Virus record (IMG/VR): IMGVR_UViG_3300050821_013320 | Coordinates: 1-63,145 of that record | Strand: one strand, 5' to 3' | Length of the DNA: 63,145 bases | Source: a virus | Shown here: positions 7,470 to 13,703 of the stretch, piece after piece | Layout of the letters: every line of letters starts with the position of its first letter | Position numbering within the stretch: position 1 is the stretch's first letter | Program-made: the position numbers and the translations under genes | The notes under the pieces: generated by a model | Databases searched by the model: none | The model's input: only the letters and a program-made list of their open reading frames with translations | Told to the model about the DNA's origin: nothing

Positions 7470-7849
7470 CAAATGACTTTTTCTCCCCACCATCCCGCAC
7501 TAGTTTGATCCAGCATATTTCCTTCTTTGTCTCTTTGGACGTTAGCCCGGAAATGCAACTTCATCTTGTCCCCGGCTTGCAACGCCGATAGCATCCCTCC
7601 GCAAAACGGACATGCTCCCTTTGACCGCAACCGCTCCACTTCCCACACGTTCGTCTGGCAATTTCTACACCAGTAAATGTACGTCTCTCCGATCAGCGGC
7701 TGCCGGCCGACTAGCTTTGAATCCGTCTGGACCACAATCACGTTGCGCGTAACTGAGATCACCACTCCCTTGATGAATTTCACTCTGCCCATGATGTCTC
7801 GATGGGTTGCTTTTCCTGGTAAGTGGCGGGTGATCGAGGGGCCGCTCAT
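7469..7849 (-). CDS. Zinc-ribbon protein (126 aa)
   Basis: Residues 73-95 hold CRNC and CPFCGG, a four-cysteine zinc ribbon. The N-terminal half looks like a small beta-barrel (GRVKFIKGVVISVTRNVIVV). This may be an RNA- or DNA-binding protein. An internal ATG at the MGRVKF position could also be the start. Its end overlaps a repeat unit. Confidence 0.55.
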   Translation of the reverse strand: MSGPSITRHLPGKATHRDIMGRVKFIKGVVISVTRNVIVVQTDSKLVGRQPLIGETYIYWCRNCQTNVWEVERLRSKGACPFCGGMLSALQAGDKMKLHFRANVQRDKEGNMLDQTSAGWWGEKVI

Positions 7850-8250
7850 TATAGATTGGCCTCAGTCAACATTCGCGCTTTGTCACTGGTGTAGTGCGTT
7901 CGACCAGGAGATGGGTTGGAGCGTTCGCCGCCCAACACGGTTCTGGTATGGCGGTCGGAACCGACGATCACCCAGATCTGTTTTCGATGCTTGAGAATTT
8001 GGGAGGCGGAATAGTAATCCATCCCGAAACCCTCCGCGCGCAACACCCGTAGCACTTCTGTTTTAGAGGGATGCTCGCGGAGATTGCCGTCGTCCAGAAG
8101 CCGGAATTGCAGGAAGGATTGATCGTCGCCGGTTCCCCGTGCGAAACATGCGTGAAGGGTGTCGCGAAACAGAAACCGGACGCCGATCTTTTTGCCGTCT
8201 TGACGAACAAGGTTAACCTGTTCGTTCGGCCTCAGATCCCAATGCTTCAC
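7849..8250 (-). CDS. Hypothetical protein with repeat-encoded tail (133 aa)
   Basis: The N-terminal part is beta-rich (NLVRQDGKKIGVRFLFRDTL). The last 35 residues (SNPSPGRTHYTSDKARMLTEANL) read through a repeat unit. No family is recognised. Coupled to both neighbours by overlapping start and stop codons. Confidence 0.5.
   Translation of the reverse strand: MKHWDLRPNEQVNLVRQDGKKIGVRFLFRDTLHACFARGTGDDQSFLQFRLLDDGNLREHPSKTEVLRVLRAEGFGMDYYSASQILKHRKQIWVIVGSDRHTRTVLGGERSNPSPGRTHYTSDKARMLTEANL
7851..7910 (-). repeat. Repeat unit, R-L on + strand, A type (solo)
   Basis: Lies inside the 3' end of the gene at 7849-8250. No A-type partner is present at that gene's 5' end, so it appears as a single downstream unit. 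Confidence 0.85.
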
Positions 8251-8399
8251 TATTTCCGCGCCTCCAGAATCACTCGCCGGATCTCCGCTTTGTACTTTTC
8301 AATGTCCTCGGCGTCGATCCAGTCCGCTTTCCATCCGAGGGATTGTTTGAATCGGAGTACGGAGTTTTCGACGATGGTCTCCGGGTCTAGTTGGGGCAT
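8250..8399 (-). CDS. Small hypothetical protein (49 aa)
   Basis: ATG at 8399 overlaps the stop of the upstream cassette gene. Sequence begins MPQLDPETIVENSVLRFKQ and ends in a basic helix (EDIEKYKAEIRRVILEARK). Helical, soluble, no recognised family. Confidence 0.5.
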   Translation of the reverse strand: MPQLDPETIVENSVLRFKQSLGWKADWIDAEDIEKYKAEIRRVILEARK

Positions 8400-8647
8400 T
8401 ATGGTTTGGCCTCGTTCTGCTTTTGGGAGGCGTCGGGTTGAGACTTCTCGACAGCGCACGATTTATGCCACAGTATTTTTACTTGCTCATCTGTGATTTC
8501 GAAATGACGATTTACGAGAAACATGAAGATCGTAGAAGAGACGCTGCTAATGGTCAAGAGCCACAACCAAACAACTAGCAGTCTCACAACCCCCTCCTGG
8601 TCGAACGGAGCCGCGCCCGCGCGAAGACTCGATCCCGATGAGGCCAA
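8399..8647 (-). CDS. Cassette gene: small membrane protein (82 aa)
   Basis: The repeat-encoded head (MASSGSSLRAGAAPFDQEGV) is followed by a membrane segment (LLVVWLWLLTISSVSSTIFM), a short helix and a type-3 repeat tail (AVEKSQPDASQKQNEAKP). The original small membrane protein is therefore wrapped by repeat-derived peptides at both ends. Confidence 0.55.
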   Translation of the reverse strand: MASSGSSLRAGAAPFDQEGVVRLLVVWLWLLTISSVSSTIFMFLVNRHFEITDEQVKILWHKSCAVEKSQPDASQKQNEAKP

Positions 8648-8652
8648 AACAT
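8400..8652 (-). mobile_element. Repeat-bounded cassette 5
   Basis: R-L type-3 unit at 8400-8457 and L-R A-type unit at 8594-8652. Cargo is the membrane protein gene 8399-8647. Confidence 0.75.
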
Positions 8653-8659
8653 CATCGTT

Positions 8660-8917
8660 TTAGTTCTCTGGCTCATCGTCAAATTCTATTTCAGAATCTT
8701 CTGCAAGGATGGTTGTTACTTTCACTAGTTCATAAACGGTGTTTGGTTCCACTCCTTCGATGTCAGATCCTTCAAGGGCGACATACAGGCTGTTTCCTGA
8801 TTCGCCGGGGAAAATAATGCACTCGTCGCCTTTCGCAACGTCGTCGCCGAAGACTTCTTCTCCTACAGTTACTTCTACTGCTGAATGGTCGGGGTTGTAT
8901 CGGAGTTTTGCGGACAC
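8660..8917 (-). CDS. Small acidic hypothetical protein (85 aa)
   Basis: Beta-rich and acidic, ending DSEIEFDDEPEN. The pattern KGDECIIFPGES...LYVALEGSD suggests a small beta-barrel. No family is recognised. Its 5' end overlaps the 3' end of the membrane protein gene upstream by 43 bases. Confidence 0.55.
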   Translation of the reverse strand: MSAKLRYNPDHSAVEVTVGEEVFGDDVAKGDECIIFPGESGNSLYVALEGSDIEGVEPNTVYELVKVTTILAEDSEIEFDDEPEN

Positions 8918-9192
8918 GGGTTTTTTAGGTTTCCTTTTTTTGGCCTCAGTCGAATCGGGTTTTCACGTCGGATCGTGACCGTTCGACCAGGAGATGGTTT
9001 GGATAATTTATCGGCGGCTGCCTTGAGAATGAGGACCGCTCCGAGGATCAGGGCAGCTTCGAGGGTTGCGTTGAACGCCCGTTCGCGCCGATCAATCTCG
9101 CGCATCAGTTCGCAGTGTTCACGCCAACTGAGGAACATTTCTCGTGCGATGAACCCGAACAGGATTCCGCCGAAGAAATACACAACGATCAT
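8875..9192 (-). CDS. Membrane protein, cassette-associated (105 aa)
   Basis: The N-terminal membrane segment (VVYFFGGILFGFIAREMFLSW) is followed by a charged helix and a second weakly hydrophobic segment (ATLEAALILGAVLILKAAADK). The C-terminus (PSPGRTVTIRRENPIRLRPKK) is translated repeat unit 8935-8993. Function unknown. Confidence 0.5.
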   Translation of the reverse strand: MIVVYFFGGILFGFIAREMFLSWREHCELMREIDRRERAFNATLEAALILGAVLILKAAADKLSKPSPGRTVTIRRENPIRLRPKKGNLKNPCPQNSDTTPTIQQ

Positions 9193-9392
9193 GCGCCCGC
9201 CTCAATCAGCCGCTTCTCGCATTCCCAGTCTTCAATCCCCAACGTCACCAGCCACGCCGGAGCGAGGCCCGCCACAACATCGGAGCGATTCTGAATCTCG
9301 GCCTGTTCCCGCTGGCAACGCTCCAGCCCGTCTCCTGGTCGAACGGTAGAGCGTTCGCGCGAAAGACCGGAATCCGATGAGGCCGAAGACAT
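8935..9392 (-). mobile_element. Repeat-bounded cassette 6
   Basis: R-L unit at 8935-8993 and L-R unit at 9332-9392, both A type. It encloses two overlapping genes (8875-9192 and 9189-9404). Confidence 0.7.
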
Positions 9393-9404
9393 GGAAAGCA
9401 TCAT
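9189..9404 (-). CDS. Cassette gene: small hypothetical protein (up to 71 aa)
   Basis: Starts at 9404 or a few codons later. The head MSSASSDSGLSRERSTVRPG is repeat-encoded. The core is helical (ERCQREQAEIQNRSDVVAGL). First gene of the leftward operon, with the regulatory region 9405-9563 in front. Confidence 0.5.
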   Translation of the reverse strand: MMLSMSSASSDSGLSRERSTVRPGDGLERCQREQAEIQNRSDVVAGLAPAWLVTLGIEDWECEKRLIEAGA

Positions 9405-9563
9405 ATCTGTTCAATCCCTCTACGTCAATACAGTACCTCAATCTTGTGAGTACCAGACACCTTAGAATCGACCTAAGACGTTTTCGCTTCAAATCCAGTA
9501 CTTGCGATCCATTGGAACTGAAAAGCGAACGGGCGTAGACTTATCTCCGTGGAGGTTTTCACA
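9405..9563. promoter_or_regulatory. Divergent promoter region
   Basis: It separates the leftward block (2.9-9.4 kb) from the rightward operon (9.56-11.8 kb). It holds AGTACC at 9432 and 9449, with TCA and TGA arms making an inverted pair (GTACCTCA ... TGAGTAC), and a rightward CCTAAG (9472) / AGTACT (9497) pair spaced 25 bp, as at 311/336. A GGAGG lies at 9552 before the ATG at 9564. Confidence 0.5.
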
Positions 9564-9686
9564 ATGATTTTCGGTGTTGCAGTTCTGATCGCCGCCGTGG
9601 GTTATGCGTCCTACCAGGCGTGGAATTATTTTGCTCGTCTGGCAAGGGGCAGGGAGATGATGAAGAGATTGAGGGAGGCGCAGTGA
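9564..9686 (+). CDS. Tiny membrane protein (40 aa)
   Basis: Preceded by GTGGAGG as a strong ribosome binding site. Begins MIFGVAVLIAAVGYASYQAW, one membrane segment, then a basic tail (RLARGREMMKRLREAQ). Stop overlaps the next GTG start (GTGA). First gene of the rightward operon. Confidence 0.6.
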   Translation: MIFGVAVLIAAVGYASYQAWNYFARLARGREMMKRLREAQ

Positions 9687-10240
9687 TTCGCAATATTTTG
9701 GCCTCATTCGGCATGTGGCTTGCGCGTCGGTTCGGTCCCGTTCGACCAGGAGAGGTACCGAAGACAACCGATCAACCAGTAGAACTATCGAAGACGACCG
9801 AACCAAAGCAAGTTGTTTTACATCAGGTATTCTCACCGCCACCCTCTTGTGGAATTTCGGGCTGTCTGAGTCCCACTCATCAAGAAGAAAAACTAGAACT
9901 TCATCCTGACTCCGAAGGGAACATCACGCCGGAAGAAGGCGCTGCACTGTTTCGTCAGTTGGCCGCTTTGCGGTCGATGGGAGTCGTTGAAAAGGTCGCA
10001 TACGAGCAGGTTGTTAAAGCAGCGATCTTACACCCAGTTCATGTCCACGACTGGAAACGCCCTGAACTGAATTTGACCAACCGCGCATCGATTTCTTTTT
10101 CGATTCTCGGTCAACTGTGCGATTGCGGAGCCACACGAGTCTACGAAGGCCCTGCTTTCGGCTGGAAGGTGACAGAACCTCTCCTGGTCGGGCGCTCCGA
10201 ATCTAACGTTCCTCCCGATTCGACGGAGGCTAAATCATGA
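9683..10240 (+). CDS. Cassette gene: zinc-binding hypothetical protein (185 aa)
   Basis: GTG at 9683 is chosen because it overlaps the previous stop; the longer frame to 9620 is a shadow. The head (ILASFGMWLARR...VRPGEV) and tail (PLLVGRSESN...STEAKS) are both translated repeat. The core has SCGISGCLSP, a helical region, and a C-terminal LCDCGATRVYEG, suggesting zinc sites. No family is recognised. Confidence 0.6.
   Translation: MIRNILASFGMWLARRFGPVRPGEVPKTTDQPVELSKTTEPKQVVLHQVFSPPPSCGISGCLSPTHQEEKLELHPDSEGNITPEEGAALFRQLAALRSMGVVEKVAYEQVVKAAILHPVHVHDWKRPELNLTNRASISFSILGQLCDCGATRVYEGPAFGWKVTEPLLVGRSESNVPPDSTEAKS
9693..10238 (+). mobile_element. Repeat-bounded cassette 7
   Basis: R-L A-type unit at 9693-9752 and L-R G-type unit at 10181-10238. 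Cargo is the gene 9683-10240, both of whose termini are repeat-encoded. Confidence 0.8.
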
Positions 10241-10470
10241 CCTTCTCCCAACGCGCGCACACCATCCCCTCCCGCCGAGTAGTCCACGAGTTCTACCAGC
10301 GCGGAGCCCGCACGTGGTCCGATTCGATCCGTACCCATCGACCCTTCAACCTCGCCGCCCGCATCAGCGCAGTCTACGATTTGTTTTTGGGCCGAGTCTC
10401 TCCAAAACCCCTCCTGGTCGGGCGTTCGGAATTCGAACGAGCCGGTAATCGGACGGAGGCCAAACCATGA
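10237..10470 (+). CDS. Small basic protein with repeat-encoded tail (77 aa)
   Basis: ATG at 10237 lies at the R end of the upstream unit (GGAGG then ATG at about 8 bp spacing) and overlaps the previous stop. Core TIPSRRVVHEFYQRGARTW is basic. The tail PKPLLVGRSEFERAGNRTEAK is repeat unit 10412-10468. Confidence 0.55.
   Translation: MTFSQRAHTIPSRRVVHEFYQRGARTWSDSIRTHRPFNLAARISAVYDLFLGRVSPKPLLVGRSEFERAGNRTEAKP
10412..10468 (+). repeat. Repeat unit, L-R, G type (solo)
   Basis: Sits at the 3' end of the gene 10237-10470 and supplies GGAGG before the ATG of the next gene at 10467. No R-L partner lies between this and the previous unit. Confidence 0.9.
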
Positions 10471-10628
10471 ATGATTTTCTGCACTTATGCTCCAAAGACG
10501 TAATCTCCATTGGAAAAGAAACATCCTGGTGCGCACCAGCTCTTTTAGAATTCTGGGACGATCTCAAAAAGATCGGCGAAGAACGAATTCTTCGCGCCAC
10601 ATTCCGCGGACTGCGAGAAATGCGGTGA
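10467..10628 (+). CDS. Small hypothetical protein (53 aa)
   Basis: ATG at 10467 overlaps the previous stop and follows the R box. Helical sequence with two cysteines (HLCSKDVISIG, TSWCAPALLEF, WDDLKKIGEERI). Stop overlaps a GTG start (GTGA). Unknown function. Confidence 0.5.
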   Translation: MNDFLHLCSKDVISIGKETSWCAPALLEFWDDLKKIGEERILRATFRGLREMR

Positions 10629-10828
10629 AAGGCTCCATCTCCATCGGCTGCGACTCCTGTAGAGAGTTTCTGGGATTCGACGGGCAGCCGCAACCCATCG
10701 GATCGGTGAACGTGCGAAGTTTCCCGAGCATACCCGAAGCCGAAGCAGCCGCAATCGAAGCCGGTTGGAAAATTCAGGAAGATCCAGATTTTGATCCATA
10801 CGTGAAGTGTCCAAGGTGCCAGAAATGA
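10625..10828 (+). CDS. Zinc-ribbon protein (67 aa)
   Basis: GTG at 10625 chosen for the overlap. Two cysteine pairs, CDSC near the N-terminus and CPRC at the C-terminus, frame a short alpha/beta region, a classic small zinc ribbon. Stop overlaps the next ATG. Confidence 0.6.
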   Translation: MKGSISIGCDSCREFLGFDGQPQPIGSVNVRSFPSIPEAEAAAIEAGWKIQEDPDFDPYVKCPRCQK

Positions 10829-11049
10829 TCAACGTAAAAGTCTCCATCGAAGAAATCAACCCGTTCTGCTTCTTCGTCTCCGTGGTCGATGAGGACGGAA
10901 CATCCGGCAGCACCAGAATCACAGGTGACACGGCAGTCGCATTCGATGGAGCACGCCGCGAAGCCGTCCGAATGCTCGACAACATCCTCAAGGCGCATGA
11001 GCCGAATCCGACGCCCGGCCAAGTCGTCCGCGGAGGAAAACAGAAATGA
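10825..11049 (+). CDS. Small hypothetical protein (74 aa)
   Basis: Begins MINVKVSIEEINPFCFFVSV, beta-rich, then a helix (FDGARREAVRMLDNILKAHE) and a basic tail. The layout of strands then helix resembles small phage accessory proteins. Coupled by overlap to both neighbours. Confidence 0.55.
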   Translation: MINVKVSIEEINPFCFFVSVVDEDGTSGSTRITGDTAVAFDGARREAVRMLDNILKAHEPNPTPGQVVRGGKQK

Positions 11050-11258
11050 TTCGCAAAGGATCTCTCGTTAGCAGAGTTTCCCGGAGAGTTCACAAAACGT
11101 CGTCAATGGAACTCCAGCAGCTCCGTGTCGAGGTCAAAGAACTGCGTGCGCAGATCGATGCCCTGCGAGGCCAATTTGAAAGTCACACCCATCCGGTCTA
11201 CGAAAACAGCATGTTCGGCGGTGAATGCGTGACACTAGAAACTGGAGAACCGAAATGA
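11046..11258 (+). CDS. Small coiled-coil protein (70 aa)
   Basis: After a basic N-terminus, residues 21-46 form a heptad helix (MELQQLRVEVKELRAQIDAL), then a short histidine-containing tail. Likely an oligomerising helper. Overlaps neighbours on both sides. Confidence 0.5.
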   Translation: MIRKGSLVSRVSRRVHKTSSMELQQLRVEVKELRAQIDALRGQFESHTHPVYENSMFGGECVTLETGEPK

Positions 11259-11644
11259 TCCCCCGGCGCACTCCCCTCCGTCGTAGCTGGCTGAAGCGCA
11301 AGCCCCGCAAAGAAGTGATCCCCATCGAAGTTCTCCAGTACTGGGCATGGATCAGGAAGCAGCCGTGCGCGGTCTGTGGGACGCGAAGGTGGATTGAGGC
11401 TGCGCACGTCGGCATGCGAGGGCTTCGGCAGAAATCGGACCACTGGGAAGTAATTCCGTTGTGTTCTACCGGGCATCACCGGGAAGGGCCGGAGAGTCAC
11501 CACAAACTGCAAAAAATCTTTTGGGGATTCCACGGAATTGATCGGTATGCGGCCATTCGGAAGTACCAGGGCCGATATTTTAGCCTCATCGGGATTGAGG
11601 CTTCGCGCGCGCTCGGCTCCGTTCGACCAGGAGAGGCCGCGTGA
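11255..11644 (+). CDS. HNH-like / DUF968-type nuclease (129 aa)
   Basis: CAVCG, EAAHVGMRG, VIPLCSTGHH and a second ESHHK motif in order match the DUF968/RecA-dependent-nuclease type of HNH proteins. Basic N-terminus (RRTPLRRSWLKRKPRK). The C-terminus (SLIGIEASRALGSVRPGE) runs into the repeat at 11575. Possible role: recombination or DNA end processing (family inference). Confidence 0.7.
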   Translation: MIPRRTPLRRSWLKRKPRKEVIPIEVLQYWAWIRKQPCAVCGTRRWIEAAHVGMRGLRQKSDHWEVIPLCSTGHHREGPESHHKLQKIFWGFHGIDRYAAIRKYQGRYFSLIGIEASRALGSVRPGEAA

Positions 11645-11890
11645 AATCGGTCCTCATTTTGTTGAGCATTGTGGCATTTGTACTATCCCTGGTGGGCTTG
11701 AAAGAATCGGTATCGTGGACGGCAGTCGAAAGTGATCGACCTTTGCATTTTTCACTCGGTCTCATCTTTTTCTTGTTCGGCCTGTTGTTCTGGAAATTGG
11801 CAGATTTGGTTTGATTCTAGCCGCAAAACCGCTCTTGGTCGAACGCTCCGGCTCCGACGCGAAGCCACATTCCGACTGAGGCCAAAAACC
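11575..11890 (+). mobile_element. Repeat-bounded cassette 8
   Basis: R-L unit at 11575-11633 and L-R unit at 11832-11890, both A type. Cargo is the 57-residue membrane protein gene 11641-11814. Confidence 0.7.
11641..11814 (+). CDS. Cassette gene: two-helix membrane protein (57 aa)
   Basis: GTG at 11641 overlaps the previous stop and lies 8 bp after AGGAG of the L box. Two membrane segments (SVLILLSIVAFVLSLVGL and FSLGLIFFLFGLLFW) with a short polar loop. Holin-like in size and shape only. Confidence 0.5.
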   Translation: MKSVLILLSIVAFVLSLVGLKESVSWTAVESDRPLHFSLGLIFFLFGLLFWKLADLV

Positions 11891-11992
11891 ACAAAACCAA
11901 AAACCTCTTAGAACCCCTAAGGCCTTTCCCCCTCACAAAACAGTACCTACGGACTATTTGAGCAGCGGAGCTTTGCACGCATAATCGAAAGC
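11891..11992 (+). promoter_or_regulatory. Promoter-like block with CCTAAG / AGTACC pair
   Basis: CCTAAG at 11916 and AGTACC at 11942, 26 bp apart, as in the leaders at 311 and 9472. CATAAT at about 11980 could be a -10 element. Precedes the three-gene run 11993-12701. Confidence 0.5.
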
Positions 11993-12208
11993 ATGAGATA
12001 CGAAATCAGGCTGATCAAAAACGCAGAACTGACGTTGCTAGGAACTCTTCTCGGCGCAACGGATGACGCGGCGGAAGCGAAACAGATCGCCGATGACAAT
12101 TCCACTTTTCAATGGGGCTCTGCCATCGTTGACAGGCAAAACGAAACAGTCGATTGGGGCGGCGGAATCGAATCTTTGGACGGAATCGAAATCGAGGCAT
12201 CCCTGTGA
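11993..12208 (+). CDS. Small hypothetical protein (71 aa)
   Basis: Begins MRYEIRLIKNAELTLLGTLL, an alpha/beta fold with acidic C-terminus (WGGGIESLDGIEIEASL). No family is recognised. First gene after the promoter-like block; its stop overlaps the next GTG. Confidence 0.55.
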   Translation: MRYEIRLIKNAELTLLGTLLGATDDAAEAKQIADDNSTFQWGSAIVDRQNETVDWGGGIESLDGIEIEASL

Positions 12209-12558
12209 TCAAATACGCACTCTGCCTTCTCGCCGGCTCCCTCTTCTCCTGCGGCGCCGTGGTCCTCGCCGGTGGACGATCAGCAAACATGCTCATCCTG
12301 GGCGCTCTGCTCGCTCTGGCGTCCGTGGGAGCAGTGGTCTACCTCGCAGGCCTTCGCCGTGTCGCGCGATTTCTGAACGCGTTTATGGACGGAATAGAAG
12401 GCGTCCAGAAGCAGCCGCGCGTCGTCTCCGGCAAGGACGCGAACCCCTGGGGATACGTGAAACCGTCGGCCAAGAAGCGGGACCGGGATTTTGCGAATGA
12501 TCTGGAGTGGATGAAAGAAGAGATGGCAGAGACGAAGACAGCGGGGAGGGTGCAATGA
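12205..12558 (+). CDS. Membrane protein (117 aa)
   Basis: GTG at 12205 overlaps the previous stop. Two membrane segments (YALCLLAGSLFSCGAVVLAG and MLILGALLALASVGAVVYLA) are followed by a charged cytoplasmic tail of about 65 residues. Function unknown. Overlaps the next start by ATGA. Confidence 0.6.
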   Translation: MIKYALCLLAGSLFSCGAVVLAGGRSANMLILGALLALASVGAVVYLAGLRRVARFLNAFMDGIEGVQKQPRVVSGKDANPWGYVKPSAKKRDRDFANDLEWMKEEMAETKTAGRVQ

Positions 12559-12701
12559 AGAAGTACGCTGTTGGGTTATTACTGCTTGCGATTTTTCCCG
12601 TCGCCATCATCGCGTGGCTTGTAGGACTGTGGACCGCTCTGATCTGCGGAGCGTATTTACACGGCTACCGCATTGCGAACGATTGGGCGAACGACGAGTG
12701 A
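12555..12701 (+). CDS. Small membrane protein (48 aa)
   Basis: ATG at 12555 overlaps the stop before it. One long hydrophobic stretch (YAVGLLLLAIFPVAIIAWL then WTALICGAYLHGY) ends with an acidic tail. Last gene of the + operon before the terminator. Confidence 0.55.
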   Translation: MKKYAVGLLLLAIFPVAIIAWLVGLWTALICGAYLHGYRIANDWANDE

Positions 12702-12712
12702 TTCCAAAACCC

Positions 12713-12774
12713 CTCCTGGTCGGGCGCTCCAGTAACTGAAGCGCAAGACCAGGACTTGACGGAGGCCAAAACAT
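12713..12774 (+). repeat. Repeat unit, L-R, G type (solo)
   Basis: Follows the stop at 12701 and ends the rightward operon. The R box is not followed by a + gene here, so the unit marks a 3' end. Confidence 0.9.
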
Positions 12775-12817
12775 CGTCTACACTATCTCCGCTTAATCCT
12801 ATCCTCCGATATGACAA

Positions 12818-12851
12818 ACCCGCATCGAAACGATCCGGTGCGGGTATTTTT
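12818..12851 (+). terminator. Rho-independent terminator between convergent operons
   Basis: ACCCGCA at 12818-12824 pairs with TGCGGGT at 12839-12845, followed by ATTTTT. It stands between the rightward operon and the leftward lysozyme gene. Read on the other strand it has an A-rich rather than a T-rich run only on one side, so it mainly serves the + strand. Confidence 0.75.
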
Positions 12852-13461
12852 ACGCTCCGAAGTAGTCTGCCAACTCTTCCGCCGTTCCGTTGAACGTGTC
12901 CCGATCCACCTGCCCCACAATCCCCGGACACGATCCGATGCCGTGCTGCCAGATGCGATAGCCCTTCCACTGCGGAGGAATCAGCGGCGTCCTCGTGAAC
13001 CCCGTCAACCACAGATCGCAATTCAACAGCGAAAGATCCCAGCGCGTCGAATCGGTCGTCTGCAAAAACGCCGCTGAAGTGTAGAGCATCGGCCAGCGGC
13101 CGGTTTTCTCCTGAATCCGTTTCACGAACGCGGTCGCCTGGTCGACAGTCATCGTGTCGGCGTTGTTCCATTCCCAATCGAGGGCAAGGAGTTTTGCACC
13201 GTGAGCAGCTCCGATGAAGTAGTCTGCCTGTTGGATCGGGTCGTGACTTTGAACGCCGAAGCAGTACGCGCCCCAGAGTAGTTTTGCGTTCGTCGATTGA
13301 AACTGCCGGCTGAGATAGCGCGGGTCCATCGTCAGACCTTGAGAGGCTTTGTGGATCACTGCTTGAACGCCGGAGTTCGCAATTTCTCCGAAGTCATGGA
13401 CGGTGTTCCAGTGGGATAAATCGATAATTGAGTCGGTACCGGATATTGGTGGGTTTGGCAT
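12850..13461 (-). CDS. GH25 lysozyme, probable endolysin (203 aa)
   Basis: The N-terminal IIDLSHWNTV, a central LLALDWEWN and a C-terminal YRIWQHGIGSCPG are hallmarks of glycoside hydrolase family 25 muramidases, with the catalytic acidic residues in the DLS and DWEW strands. Length equals a lone catalytic domain; no signal peptide or cell-wall-binding repeat is seen. It would cut peptidoglycan for release. Transcribed toward the terminator. Confidence 0.88.
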   Translation of the reverse strand: MPNPPISGTDSIIDLSHWNTVHDFGEIANSGVQAVIHKASQGLTMDPRYLSRQFQSTNAKLLWGAYCFGVQSHDPIQQADYFIGAAHGAKLLALDWEWNNADTMTVDQATAFVKRIQEKTGRWPMLYTSAAFLQTTDSTRWDLSLLNCDLWLTGFTRTPLIPPQWKGYRIWQHGIGSCPGIVGQVDRDTFNGTAEELADYFGA

Positions 13462-13573
13462 GTGGGCTCATATTTTAGCCTCATCGTGGCTGAGTTTGCA
13501 AATCGCAGTTGGGATCGTTCGACCAGGAGCGGTACTTGACACAACCGACATCGACGGAGTATTGTCTTTGTGC

Positions 13574-13676
13574 TACAATTTCAGGGCCGGAAATAAGCTC
13601 CCCGGCTTGTCCGTTCGCTCGCGGGGCCGGTGCCCGAACACCGGCTCCAACCTTTTCGGGAAGGGGTTGCGTTGAC
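13574..13676 (+). ncRNA. Candidate structured leader RNA
   Basis: A TACAAT (-10-like) lies at 13574-13579. Three strong hairpins follow: GCCGG 13586-13590 with CCGGC 13602-13606; GGGGCCGGTG 13623-13632 with CACCGGCTCC 13639-13648; CAACCTTTT 13648-13656 with AAGGGGTTG 13661-13669. No protein frame fits. It ends about 30 bp before the initiator gene. It could be a regulatory leader, a copy-control RNA or a free small RNA; no known class is recognised. Confidence 0.5.
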
Positions 13677-13703
13677 ATTTAAATCCTCAACGGCGGTATC
13701 AGC

